6,239 nt of DNA from Chloroflexota bacterium (GCA_011053085.1 DSBE01000402.1:1-6239), one strand, 5' to 3'. Shown: positions 1 through 6,239, counted from the first letter of the stretch. The notes: generated by a model from the letters alone, not told the origin. Numbers and translations are program-made.

Positions 1-263
1 ACAGAAACTATGCCAGAGGAGGCAGCCAATTTCTTTACTGCGCTGGCGGGAAGGTTGGCGGCGACACTGTTGATGAGGTCAAAATGTGATGTGACCTCTC
101 CGCCAAACTGTTCTACCGCTGCAACAGCTTCCTGGACATTGGCCGCCTGTACGATCACGGTTTCAACCGTGGTGCCCGCTGCGGGCACAAACGTGAAAGC
201 GCTAAGCGCGATCACCACGACCATTAAATAGATAAAGGTGCGCCTTAACTTAAATATTTTCAT
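1..263 (-). CDS. Secreted subtilisin-family (S8) protease, N-terminal fragment with signal peptide and I9-like propeptide (3' end outside window)
   Basis: My own translation from the ATG at 263-261 gives 87 residues running off the left edge without a stop. Residues 1-29 form a signal peptide: basic start (K2, K5, R7, R8), a hydrophobic core (residues 10-26) and a VPAAG cleavage zone. Residues about 33-87 read as the small alpha/beta propeptide of subtilases (inhibitor I9 type): a beta strand VETVIVQA, a helix NVQEAVAAVEQFGG, then EVTSHFDLINSVAANLP and a second helix ASAVKKLAASSGI. In that family this domain acts as an intramolecular chaperone and inhibitor and is removed on maturation, so a catalytic Asp/His/Ser domain is expected beyond the window; it is not visible here. 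The start is supported by a good ribosome site six bases upstream. The gene lies behind its own putative promoter and after the ABC operon's terminator, so it is probably a separate transcript. It could instead be another secreted protein carrying an I9-type domain. Confidence 0.72.
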   Translation of the reverse strand, partial: MKIFKLRRTFIYLMVVVIALSAFTFVPAAGTTVETVIVQAANVQEAVAAVEQFGGEVTSHFDLINSVAANLPASAVKKLAASSGIVS

Positions 264-269
264 AACGTA

Positions 270-276
270 TCCTTCT
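270..276 (-). promoter_or_regulatory. Ribosome binding site of the subtilase-like gene
   Basis: On the minus strand AGAAGGA precedes the ATG at 263 with six bases between. This is a good Shine-Dalgarno match and fixes the start of a gene whose reading frame is open only on the window side. Confidence 0.7.
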
Positions 277-343
277 TACGATAAACCGATCCGCGCCCAG
301 AAAACCGTCTGATAAACCAAAACGGCCTTCTACCCAATGGGCT

Positions 344-353
344 GAAGATCTTC
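344..353. promoter_or_regulatory. Perfect 10-bp palindrome in the protease leader, possible operator
   Basis: GAAGATCTTC reads identically on both strands. It would lie about 10-20 bases downstream of the transcription start predicted from the TATAAT box at 375-370, a place where repressors often bind. Symmetry does not extend beyond the 10 bases, and such a palindrome can occur by chance. Confidence 0.2.
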
Positions 354-369
354 CTCAACAATTGTTACT

Positions 370-398
370 ATTATAGATGAAAAATAAAATAAATAGAA
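370..398 (-). promoter_or_regulatory. Putative sigma-70-type promoter for the subtilase-like gene
   Basis: A perfect TATAAT lies at 375-370 (minus strand) inside an extremely A+T-rich stretch (361-435 has about 11 G/C in 75 bases). The hexamer 17 bases upstream (398-393, TTCTAT) is a poor -35 match, so recognition would depend on the -10 box and A/T-rich upstream DNA. An alternative is TTAACA at 413-408 paired with TATTTT. Position fits: it lies after the operon terminator and would give a leader of about 100 bases before the ATG at 263. A+T-rich DNA yields TATAAT by chance easily, hence moderate confidence. Confidence 0.42.
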
Positions 399-435
399 TA
401 GCTAAATTGTTAACAGATTAAAAAAATCTTATAAA

Positions 436-467
436 AAGTCGGTGGATTTCAACAAATCCACCGACTT
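436..467 (-). terminator. Rho-independent terminator of the ABC operon
   Basis: The arms 436-449 and 454-467 are perfectly complementary (14 bp, with a G/C-rich centre GTCGGTGG) around a 4-base loop. On the minus strand the stem is followed by TTTT and, a few bases further, by a run of seven T. It begins 24 bases after the stop codon of the last ATPase gene, as expected for the 3' end of the operon. The plus-strand reading has only a short A/T tail, so the terminator is oriented for the minus-strand operon. Confidence 0.9.
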
Positions 468-490
468 ATCAACTCTGTAAACAACTATGG

Positions 491-1189
491 CTATTCTATG
501 ATCCTGCCGTCTTTGAGATTGATGATCTGGTCAACATAGTCATCGGCCAGCGGGTCATGGGTGGCCATGAGAATAGTCAGGCCTTCAATTTGCACAATTG
601 ATTTAAAAAGCGCAAAGATATCGCAGGCGGTTTTGCTATCCAGTTCACCGGTGGGTTCATCAGCGATCAAGATCGAAGGCTTATTGGCAAGTGAGCGTGC
701 GATCGCTACCCGCTGCTGCTGGCCGCCGGAAAGTTCATGTGGGCGGTGGTTGGCGCGCTGTTTGAGTCCCACCATGTCAAGGCATTCCACCACGCGTTCA
801 TGACGCTCGTCTGGGTGTACATTGTTCAGGCGCAACATGATTTCAACATTTTCATACGCTGAGAGGGTTGGGGTGAGGCCAAAGGTCTGGAAGATAAAAC
901 CGACGTGTAAACGGCGCCAGTTGGTGGCGGTTTCCAGGTCGAATTGACTTACACTTTCGCCAAAGACAGTCACTGTGCCTTCGGTGGGTTTGTCCAGGGT
1001 TGAAATACAGTTGAGCAGGGTGGTCTTGCCAGACCCGGAGCGTCCTTTAAAAGCATAGAAGATGCCATCCTGTAAGGTTAAGTTGATATCACTCAACGCA
1101 TGTACCGGGGCAAAGCTTTGCAGTTGATATACGCGCGAAACCTGTTCTACTTGAATAATCTTGGATTGTGTATTGTCGGACATGCTCAT
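491..1189 (-). CDS. ABC transporter ATP-binding protein, MacB/LolD/YknY-type (second ATPase of the operon)
   Basis: The product has 232 residues, the normal length for a stand-alone ATPase of the FtsE/LolD/MacB group. It energises the FtsX-type permease encoded upstream, from the cytoplasmic face. Catalytic motifs are intact: Walker A GRSGSGKTT (49-57), Q-loop Q101 in FIFQTFGL, signature LSGGQ (153-157), Walker B ILIADE (173-178) with catalytic E178, D-loop ELDS (182-185) and switch H211 in ATHDP. The Walker A lead-in AFKG departs from the more usual AIVG. The start overlaps the stop of the preceding ATPase gene as ATGA (1189-1186). A Shine-Dalgarno-like AAGGGAA (1191-1197) lies only 3 bases from this ATG but 9 from a second in-frame ATG at 1183-1181, so translation may really begin at Met3. 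It is the last gene before the terminator. Unlike its neighbour it has no C-terminal extension. Confidence 0.94.
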   Translation of the reverse strand: MSMSDNTQSKIIQVEQVSRVYQLQSFAPVHALSDINLTLQDGIFYAFKGRSGSGKTTLLNCISTLDKPTEGTVTVFGESVSQFDLETATNWRRLHVGFIFQTFGLTPTLSAYENVEIMLRLNNVHPDERHERVVECLDMVGLKQRANHRPHELSGGQQQRVAIARSLANKPSILIADEPTGELDSKTACDIFALFKSIVQIEGLTILMATHDPLADDYVDQIINLKDGRIIE

Positions 1190-2229
1190 TTTCCCTTGAT
1201 GGATTTGCGATTCTTCAGCCTGGTGGTCACCTTCTGGTAGATACGCTCCAGAACATTGTCCTGGGTTTTCACCGAGGCTTCCGTCTTTTTGTCACGGATT
1301 TGTTGAATGGTCTGCAAGGTGGTCTCATCATCATTGGCAACCGCCCGAATGATGATGGCGTCGTCTACCAATTCGATACGTGCTCTGCGTTGGATGCCCA
1401 GACGTTCTCGAAATTCATCGGGGATGTGGATACTGCCGGCAGAATCAAAGATGCCCAGTTCCTCATAGATGCCTTCTTGTTCGTGTTCAGATTGACCATC
1501 ACCCTCATCTCCATCAGCCACCTCATTTTTCTGTTTGAGGGTCTCAGTCGCCACGCGGCCATCCCGAATGGTCATAACCCGGTCGACAAAGCGCGCAATT
1601 TCGATATCGTGACTGACCACCACAATGGTTAAATTGAGTTCACGCTGTAATCTTCGCAGGGTGGTGAACATTTGCTGGGCGAGATTGGAATCTAATTCAC
1701 CGGTGGGCTCATCTGCCAGCAAGATTTGCGGACGGTTGATAAGCGCGACGCACAGTGCCACACGTTGTTGTTCACCGCCGGAAAGTTCTGAAAGGCGGTG
1801 GTCAGCGCGTTCTTTCATCTCGACCAGGTCAAGCAGCTGCTCGATATAAGCCTGGTTTTCTGCGTTGAGCGCGCCTTTGATCAACAGGGGCAATTGAATG
1901 TTTTCGCGTGCGGTCAGGTAGGGCAAAAGGTTGCGGGAGGCATGCTGCCAGATAAAACCGATCTCACGCTGGCGGTAATCGTTCAACTCTTTCTCACTCA
2001 TTTTGGTGAGTTCATAGTCAGCGACATGCACCCAGCCGCTGGTCGGGCGGTCCAATCCGCCGATCATGGACATCAGGGTGGATTTGCCTGAACCGCTGGC
2101 ACCGACGATGGCAACGAATTCACCGGGCATGGCAACGAAATCCAGGCCTTGCAGCGCTACGATTTCGAGACCCAGTAACTGGTAGATTTTGACCAGGTTG
2201 TCACAAATGATAATGGGTTGTTGGTCCAT
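1186..2229 (-). CDS. ABC transporter ATP-binding protein fused to a C-terminal SpoVT/AbrB-like domain
   Basis: The product has 347 residues, about 115 longer than a typical MacB/LolD ATPase. Residues 1 to about 226 are a complete ATPase: Walker A GASGSGKS (43-50), Q-loop Q95 in FIWQHAS, signature LSGGE (149-153), Walker B ILLADE (169-174) with E174, D-loop ELDS (178-181) and switch H207 in VSHD. After the signature the usual IARAL is replaced by LCVAL. An acidic linker (about 236-257, DGDEGDG and EHEQE) follows. Residues about 259-297 match the swapped-hairpin AbrB/MazE pattern: FDSAGSIHIPDEFRERLGI, then RARIELVDDAIIIRAV. The family's usual GR turn is GS here (G265, S266). The last ~40 residues are rich in Lys/Arg. 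Known AbrB domains dimerise and bind DNA or act as antitoxins; here the role could be autoregulation or dimerisation, which is inference. The ATG lies 2 bases after the permease stop, with AGGAGA inside the permease end (2242-2247); the gene overlaps the next by 4 bases. Confidence 0.92.
   Translation of the reverse strand: MDQQPIIICDNLVKIYQLLGLEIVALQGLDFVAMPGEFVAIVGASGSGKSTLMSMIGGLDRPTSGWVHVADYELTKMSEKELNDYRQREIGFIWQHASRNLLPYLTARENIQLPLLIKGALNAENQAYIEQLLDLVEMKERADHRLSELSGGEQQRVALCVALINRPQILLADEPTGELDSNLAQQMFTTLRRLQRELNLTIVVVSHDIEIARFVDRVMTIRDGRVATETLKQKNEVADGDEGDGQSEHEQEGIYEELGIFDSAGSIHIPDEFRERLGIQRRARIELVDDAIIIRAVANDDETTLQTIQQIRDKKTEASVKTQDNVLERIYQKVTTRLKNRKSIKGK
1380..1455 (-). other. AbrB/MazE-like fold region within the extended ATPase
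   Basis: This is the most conserved-looking part of the C-terminal extension: it opens with FDSAGSIHIP, then an amphipathic DEFRERLGI, and a closing strand beginning RARIEL. It corresponds to the swapped-hairpin consensus (D-x-x-G-R-I-x-I-P, helix, G-D-x-V-E-L) but has Ser in place of the Arg after Gly and RRA in place of the usual P-G-D turn. Coordinates are approximate to a few codons; the closing strand continues to about 1338. Confidence 0.75.
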
Positions 2230-2231
2230 GG

Positions 2232-5174
2232 TTACACCGTTTCTCCTAATTTGATGGCTTCGAAGATCTTGATGCGCCTCAAAAAGGCCACCAGTGCAAA
2301 GACCAGGATGATGAACAACACAGCCAGCAAGCCATAGATCTGGTAGATGCGACCCCAGGCGATGGTGATGTAGTAGGGGGGTGTTTGTGAGAATGTATCG
2401 GTGCCGATCTGCATGAAAGGCACGAAGAAGCGGCTGTTAAAGACGCCGATGAACGTGCCTACCAGGGCGCCGCCAAAGATTAATGAGAGAAATTCCCAGG
2501 CGAGGGTCGCCCCCATCTGTTTTGAGGAAAGGCCGATAGCGCGCAGTACGCCCAGTTCGATCAAACGGCGTCTGAGAGAGAACACGGCATACAGCAGGAA
2601 TCCGAGGAAAGAAAGCAGGGCAGTGATCAAGAAGCTAAGGGTCAACATGCCAAACAAACCCTGTCGGTTAGGTTCTTTTTGATAGGACTGAATGATGTAA
2701 CTGGCACGGCCGCCGTCTCTCCAACTGATATTGCTTCTCTGACTGATGGCCGTGGCGATTTCGAGTGAATCCGCCCCGGGCTGGCTTGCCAGGATAACGG
2801 AATAGGGGTACGGGCCGGAGCCGATGGCGAACAGGTAATCGAGGTTTCCCACCATAAGGTCGCCATCCTTGTCTGGGTACCAGGTGGGGAAGTAATTGAC
2901 GATGCCGACGACGATCATCTCGGTATTGATGGAATCGCCTTCTATGTAAATATTCACCGGGATGAGGCTGCCGATAGTGAGGCCATAGCGGTCGGCGAGT
3001 GTGCGAGAGATCAGTACGCCATTGGGGTAAGCTGCCAGCTGATTCATCATTTCACTCAGCGGACGGTCTGAGAAATCTTTGCGCCAGAAGGCTGCTTGAC
3101 TGAACCCGAGGCGGTCGATGCCAAAGAAGACGCCATAGGTAGCATTGGTAAAGCCAGGCCGCATGCTGTAAGTACCCAATCGTGAGGCTGCCAATGCTCC
3201 TGGCAGCTGGCTGTAGTATTCAACGGGCAAGAATGCCCATGATTCTTCGGGCATATTGGCGCTTGCGCTTTGGCTGGGCTCGTCTTGTCCTGGCAAGATG
3301 ATGCCTGATTGAAAAGGATTAGTGCCTGATTCAACGTTGCCGGTGATTTCAACACCCATGTAGGGATCTTCACCAAAATCGATGAAGCGCAATTCTGAGC
3401 CGATTTTGTAATAAAACTGGTCGGTCAGATATTGGTCAACCGCGCTGGCAAGTGTGGTTGTGAATACGGCAATGTTGACGGTGATGATGAGCAACATCAG
3501 CGGCATTTGATAGGCGTTGGGCATGCGATGCAAAGCGCGCACCGCCATGAGGAAATTGACGTTGCGGGTTTTGCCCATAATCCAGGATAGTAAACCCAAC
3601 ACCATCGGCATGAATCGCAGAAAGAGCATGCTGACCGCCACTGACAAGAAGATCGGCAGCAGGTATACCAATGAGTAGGCAATGGAATTGTCACCAACAA
3701 AATCATAAAAGCCGATGCGTTCCAGGTCCTGCACCATTACCATACCGACAAGCACCAACGCCAGCAGCAAGAAATCAAGGTATAAACGCTGCCACCAGGT
3801 CTTGCGGATCAAGCGCGCCTGTTCGCGTTTGTAGCTCTGTACGGTATGCTTTGAGGCTGACAGGGAGGGGATGATCTGGGCGATCATGGCAATCAGTACC
3901 ATAATGCCGGCGGTGTACAGCATGGGGTTGTTGATGATCACACGCAGTGATTCTCCGGTGAGAGAAAAATCGAGGAAGCTGCGGGTTCGCCCGATCAGTT
4001 GTGTGACCAATAGACTGACCGGGATTGCCAAACCTGCGGCAATAACGCCAAGCACGAATGCCTGGAAGGCCTCGATCAATACAATCTGAATACGGGTGGC
4101 GCCGCGGCTGCGTAGAATGGCGATCTCGTTGAGGCGGCTGTCCACTTCAATTTTTGATACCATGCCGATAAAGAATAAGATCAGAATGATGATTGGCACG
4201 CAGATGATGAACAGGTAAATGCTCAATGTGCGTGATTGTTCGGCAAAATCTGTGAGTGATTTCAACGGGGATACCGCCGTGGCGGTGCCCGGCAGAATCT
4301 GCATGGCATTCAATCCAGCGCCTTCGATGCGATCACGGATCTTGCCGGTCTGGTCAAAGGAGATGTTACTGCTGTCGAATGAGTGAAACCAGCTGACAGC
4401 ATGCACTTCGTTGGGGAGTGCTTTCGCAAGGGCACCCGCATAATTCTCCTGGCTGATGATGAAACGTTCTTTGAGGGTGTTGGTGGTGCCAAAATACCAG
4501 AAATAATCGTTTTCATTGATCTGGCGATAGGTGGCTGTGACGATTACAGGAATTTGGGCCTGCTGGCGCTGGTTATCCTCATCGCGCCAGTTTGAGACCA
4601 GGGTGAATTGCTCACCGACTTTAATGCCGGTTTCATTGGCAGTGGCTTGATGGATCATCACCGGCAGCCGACGGTCGACAAGTCCATCCCAGTTTTCAAA
4701 TGATCCGTCGATGACGGTGACATGTTTTTCAAAATCGCTGATGTAGTTTAGCGCCGCGTACATGATCTCGAATTTGGAGTCAAATTCTGATTCACCGGTA
4801 GGGAATACCTGAAAATTGTTGGTACGCATATTCTTGACTTGCAGTCTGACGGGCAAACCGATGTAGTCAGTGTATGCGCCTTCCCAGTAATAGGCATCAA
4901 TTTCTTCGATTTCCTCATAATTTAGCGGGCCATTGAATACGCCTATATAGTTGCTGAGGATTGAGAAGGGAGGAAAACTGGGGCGGTCGGGGGCATCTAA
5001 GGTTGTCCGGGAAAATACACGAAAATTCACGGCGTCTGTGTATAGTGGAATAGCCAGCATCATCACCATACCGACAAACAAGCCGAGGGTTTTGGCGACG
5101 ACCAGCCAGGGCTGGGTAGTCATACGTTTGAGGACAATGCGCAACAGTGAACCTGTTCGGTGGATAATTTTCAT
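2232..5174 (-). CDS. Large double-module FtsX/MacB-type ABC transporter permease
   Basis: The product has 980 residues from the ATG at 5174. An in-frame TTG at 5180 would add two, but GAG at 5183-5185 is spaced 8 bases from the ATG and only 2 from the TTG. In TTG-based numbering, likely membrane helices lie near 26-48, 320-342, 370-396, 420-440, 466-484, 502-525, 558-581, 842-867, 893-914 and 946-967. This gives ten helices with both ends inside. Two large external domains fall between helices 1 and 2 (about 50-318) and 7 and 8 (about 583-840). Each module has an FtsX-type cytoplasmic coupling loop: EIAILRSRGATRIQI (352-366) and LIELGVLRAIGLSSKQMG (873-890). These loops dock the ATPases in the MacB/LolCDE family. 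The layout resembles LolC and LolE joined in one chain by two extra helices. It follows the adaptor gene by 15 bases and precedes the AbrB-fused ATPase by 2. The substrate is unknown. Confidence 0.92.
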   Translation of the reverse strand: MKIIHRTGSLLRIVLKRMTTQPWLVVAKTLGLFVGMVMMLAIPLYTDAVNFRVFSRTTLDAPDRPSFPPFSILSNYIGVFNGPLNYEEIEEIDAYYWEGAYTDYIGLPVRLQVKNMRTNNFQVFPTGESEFDSKFEIMYAALNYISDFEKHVTVIDGSFENWDGLVDRRLPVMIHQATANETGIKVGEQFTLVSNWRDEDNQRQQAQIPVIVTATYRQINENDYFWYFGTTNTLKERFIISQENYAGALAKALPNEVHAVSWFHSFDSSNISFDQTGKIRDRIEGAGLNAMQILPGTATAVSPLKSLTDFAEQSRTLSIYLFIICVPIIILILFFIGMVSKIEVDSRLNEIAILRSRGATRIQIVLIEAFQAFVLGVIAAGLAIPVSLLVTQLIGRTRSFLDFSLTGESLRVIINNPMLYTAGIMVLIAMIAQIIPSLSASKHTVQSYKREQARLIRKTWWQRLYLDFLLLALVLVGMVMVQDLERIGFYDFVGDNSIAYSLVYLLPIFLSVAVSMLFLRFMPMVLGLLSWIMGKTRNVNFLMAVRALHRMPNAYQMPLMLLIITVNIAVFTTTLASAVDQYLTDQFYYKIGSELRFIDFGEDPYMGVEITGNVESGTNPFQSGIILPGQDEPSQSASANMPEESWAFLPVEYYSQLPGALAASRLGTYSMRPGFTNATYGVFFGIDRLGFSQAAFWRKDFSDRPLSEMMNQLAAYPNGVLISRTLADRYGLTIGSLIPVNIYIEGDSINTEMIVVGIVNYFPTWYPDKDGDLMVGNLDYLFAIGSGPYPYSVILASQPGADSLEIATAISQRSNISWRDGGRASYIIQSYQKEPNRQGLFGMLTLSFLITALLSFLGFLLYAVFSLRRRLIELGVLRAIGLSSKQMGATLAWEFLSLIFGGALVGTFIGVFNSRFFVPFMQIGTDTFSQTPPYYITIAWGRIYQIYGLLAVLFIILVFALVAFLRRIKIFEAIKLGETV

Positions 5175-5189
5175 GATCAATTCTCTGTT

Positions 5190-6239
5190 TTATTGTCCTA
5201 CGACGATCTGGCCTTCTTCAAGGCCTTCCATGATCTCTGTCATTTCACCATTGGTGATACCGGTTTTGACATCGATGCTGCGTTGCAGCCCATCTTCTTC
5301 AACCATGACGAACACGCGTCCACTAAAGGTTCGGATGGCTTCAGGCGGCAGCCACAAGACATCATCCGCTCTGGCGGTTTCGGCGATAATGTCAAAGCGG
5401 TCGTTGAGCTGGAATTGTTCAGCATCTTCGGGGTTGTCGAATTCTACATAGATCCATTTGTCTTCATCGCGGCCAGGACCAGAACCATAGGGGAAGGGCA
5501 TTTGGCGGATATAACCGTTGAAAGGTTCATCGGTCGAATTGAACAAACGGATGGCCACCGGCATGCCCTCATACAATTCTTCGATATTGGTAGCATAAGA
5601 GTCAACCAGCAGGGTGGTTTCTGATATGTCGGCAATGGTGACGGCCGGGTTAAAAGCATTCACATTTTGGCCGAAGCGGAAGCGCAATTCGGTGATCATG
5701 CCGCTGATCGGAGCGACGATTTTGGCGGCATCAACAGAGGCAACCTGCTCGCCCAAATAGATCATCAATTCTTCATACGTCAATTGTGCCAGTTCTAAGT
5801 CCCACTGTTTGTCTTGAATGGTGGTCGGATTGGGATTGGAATCAGATTCGGCAGCATCTAAGAACATTTCGGCACGTTCTATAGCAATTTCTGCACGGCG
5901 GATGGCGATTTGCCGCAGGGTGGTTTCGCGTTCAAGTTCGGGCAGATAATCGAAAGAAGCAATTAAATCACCTGCTTCGACCATGCTTCCTTCAGAGAAA
6001 TGGAGAGCCCCGATTCTGCCACTGGATTCAAATTCAACTGTGACAGTGGTCACCGGGCCAATTCGACCGACTAACAAATGGTTGCGGACGATATCACCTC
6101 TTTGTACTTCATAGGTGGGTTTGCGAATAGCAATCGGTTGGACAGGAATTGGCGTGACAGTGGGTTCCGCCATCCCTAACGAAAAACCATCCTCTCCACA
6201 AGCGCTCAGCAGAAGTGTGAGTGCTAGAATGAGTAGAAT
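5190..6239 (-). CDS. Lipoprotein periplasmic-adaptor subunit (HlyD/MacA/YknX-like), 5' partial
   Basis: An ATG at 6173 looks like a start, but the frame stays open to the window edge and the 22 codons before it encode a hydrophobic stretch (ILLILALTLLL) ending in the lipobox LSAC, with the acylated Cys at 6200-6198. The real start therefore lies outside, and the mature protein is probably lipid-anchored on the outer face of the membrane. In visible numbering (349 residues): Thr/Pro-rich tether 23-42; first lipoyl half about 73-97 (SGRIGALHFSEGSMVEAGD); short two-armed helical hairpin about 101-165 with an SDSNPNPT turn; second lipoyl half about 173-193 (IVAPISGMITELRFRFGQNV); beta-barrel about 200-287; membrane-proximal domain about 290-349. 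Adaptors of this family link an FtsX-type permease to substrate or to outer components. It is first of the visible operon genes and sits directly before the permease. The promoter lies outside the window. Confidence 0.9.
   Translation of the reverse strand: MLLILALTLLLSACGEDGFSLGMAEPTVTPIPVQPIAIRKPTYEVQRGDIVRNHLLVGRIGPVTTVTVEFESSGRIGALHFSEGSMVEAGDLIASFDYLPELERETTLRQIAIRRAEIAIERAEMFLDAAESDSNPNPTTIQDKQWDLELAQLTYEELMIYLGEQVASVDAAKIVAPISGMITELRFRFGQNVNAFNPAVTIADISETTLLVDSYATNIEELYEGMPVAIRLFNSTDEPFNGYIRQMPFPYGSGPGRDEDKWIYVEFDNPEDAEQFQLNDRFDIIAETARADDVLWLPPEAIRTFSGRVFVMVEEDGLQRSIDVKTGITNGEMTEIMEGLEEGQIVVGQ
6198..6239 (-). other. Lipoprotein signal peptide (h-region and lipobox) of the adaptor
   Basis: Translation from the right edge gives ILLILALTLLLSAC in the adaptor frame: a hydrophobic core followed by L-S-A-C, a canonical signal-peptidase II lipobox. 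Residues after the Cys are G-E-D-G. The basic n-region and the start codon must lie within a few codons beyond position 6239. Confidence 0.85.

Larger units (their letters stand above)
264..490. other. Intergenic region between ABC operon and subtilase-like gene
   Basis: These 227 bases have no convincing coding frame. From right to left they hold the operon terminator, an A+T-rich promoter-like segment, a 10-bp perfect palindrome GAAGATCTTC (344-353), and a leader of about 100 bases ending in the protease ribosome site. I saw no strong extended secondary structure or riboswitch core in the leader. Confidence 0.6.

Noticed and set aside
10..231. 73-codon plus-strand open frame at the left edge
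   Set aside because: It is the antisense shadow of the signal peptide and propeptide encoded on the minus strand, which reads as a coherent secreted protein.
280..318. Direct repeat GATAAACC at 280-287 and 311-318 in the protease leader
   Set aside because: It is only 8 bases in an untranslated leader, with no third copy and no symmetry; chance is a sufficient explanation.
1168..1632. 154-codon open frame on the plus strand opposite the AbrB-like extension
   Set aside because: It lies wholly antisense to a well-supported ATPase gene, has no recognisable domain, and its composition follows from the complementary coding strand.
646..1725. Near-identical stretches (ttcaccggtgggttcatc-like) in both ATPase genes, suggesting a DNA repeat
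   Set aside because: They encode the conserved Walker B/D-loop DEPTGELDS in each ATPase, so the similarity is explained by paralogous protein motifs.
1186..2229. Toxin-antitoxin interpretation of the AbrB/MazE-like segment
   Set aside because: The segment is in frame inside a single ATPase gene and no small toxin-like gene lies beside it; the following gene is a complete ABC ATPase.
5175..5180. TTG at 5180 as the permease start
   Set aside because: The ATG two codons later has the better-spaced GAG site and is the commoner start codon; the difference is only two residues.
4951..5624. Plus-strand open frames of 166 and 154 codons opposite the permease start and adaptor
   Set aside because: They overlap each other and the strongly supported minus-strand genes, and show no family motif or ribosome site that I recognise.

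Overview
The window is about half G+C (estimated by eye) and reads as bacterial. It has Shine-Dalgarno-like sites, a tightly packed operon, a classic Rho-independent terminator and a lipoprotein signal peptide. The protein style (ABC ATPases with a DEPTGELDS Walker B/D-loop, a very large double-FtsX permease, a lipoprotein HlyD-like adaptor, a secreted subtilase-like protein) suggests Chloroflexota, perhaps an Anaerolineae-like lineage. That assignment is an inference from general impression, not a database match. All genes lie on the minus strand, so the window is read from right to left.

Layout in transcription order. (1) 6239-5190: a lipoprotein periplasmic-adaptor (HlyD/MacA/YknX-like) subunit, with its 5' end outside the window. 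(2) 5174-2232: a permease of about 980 residues with two complete FtsX/MacB modules, two large extracytoplasmic domains and about ten membrane helices. (3) 2229-1186: an ABC ATPase of the MacB/LolD type carrying a C-terminal extension that contains a SpoVT/AbrB-like (swapped-hairpin) domain and a basic tail. (4) 1189-491: a second, compact ABC ATPase of the same family. The gaps are 15 and 2 bases, followed by a 4-base ATGA overlap, so this is one translationally coupled operon. It ends at a perfect 14-bp hairpin with T-tracts (436-467). (5) After a very A+T-rich stretch with a TATAAT box, a separate gene starts at 263 and runs off the left edge. It encodes a signal peptide followed by what looks like the I9-type propeptide of a subtilisin-family protease.

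The first four genes look like a complete tripartite exporter or mechanotransmission-type ABC system, built from an adaptor, a permease and ATPases. The unusual points are that one permease polypeptide carries two different coupling loops and is served by two different ATPases, and that one ATPase is fused to a domain normally seen in transcription factors and antitoxins. Substrate and physiological role cannot be read from the sequence. The 227-base interval 264-490 is the only sizeable non-coding stretch. It holds the terminator, a putative promoter and the protease leader. No RNA genes, insertion sequences or CRISPR arrays were seen.
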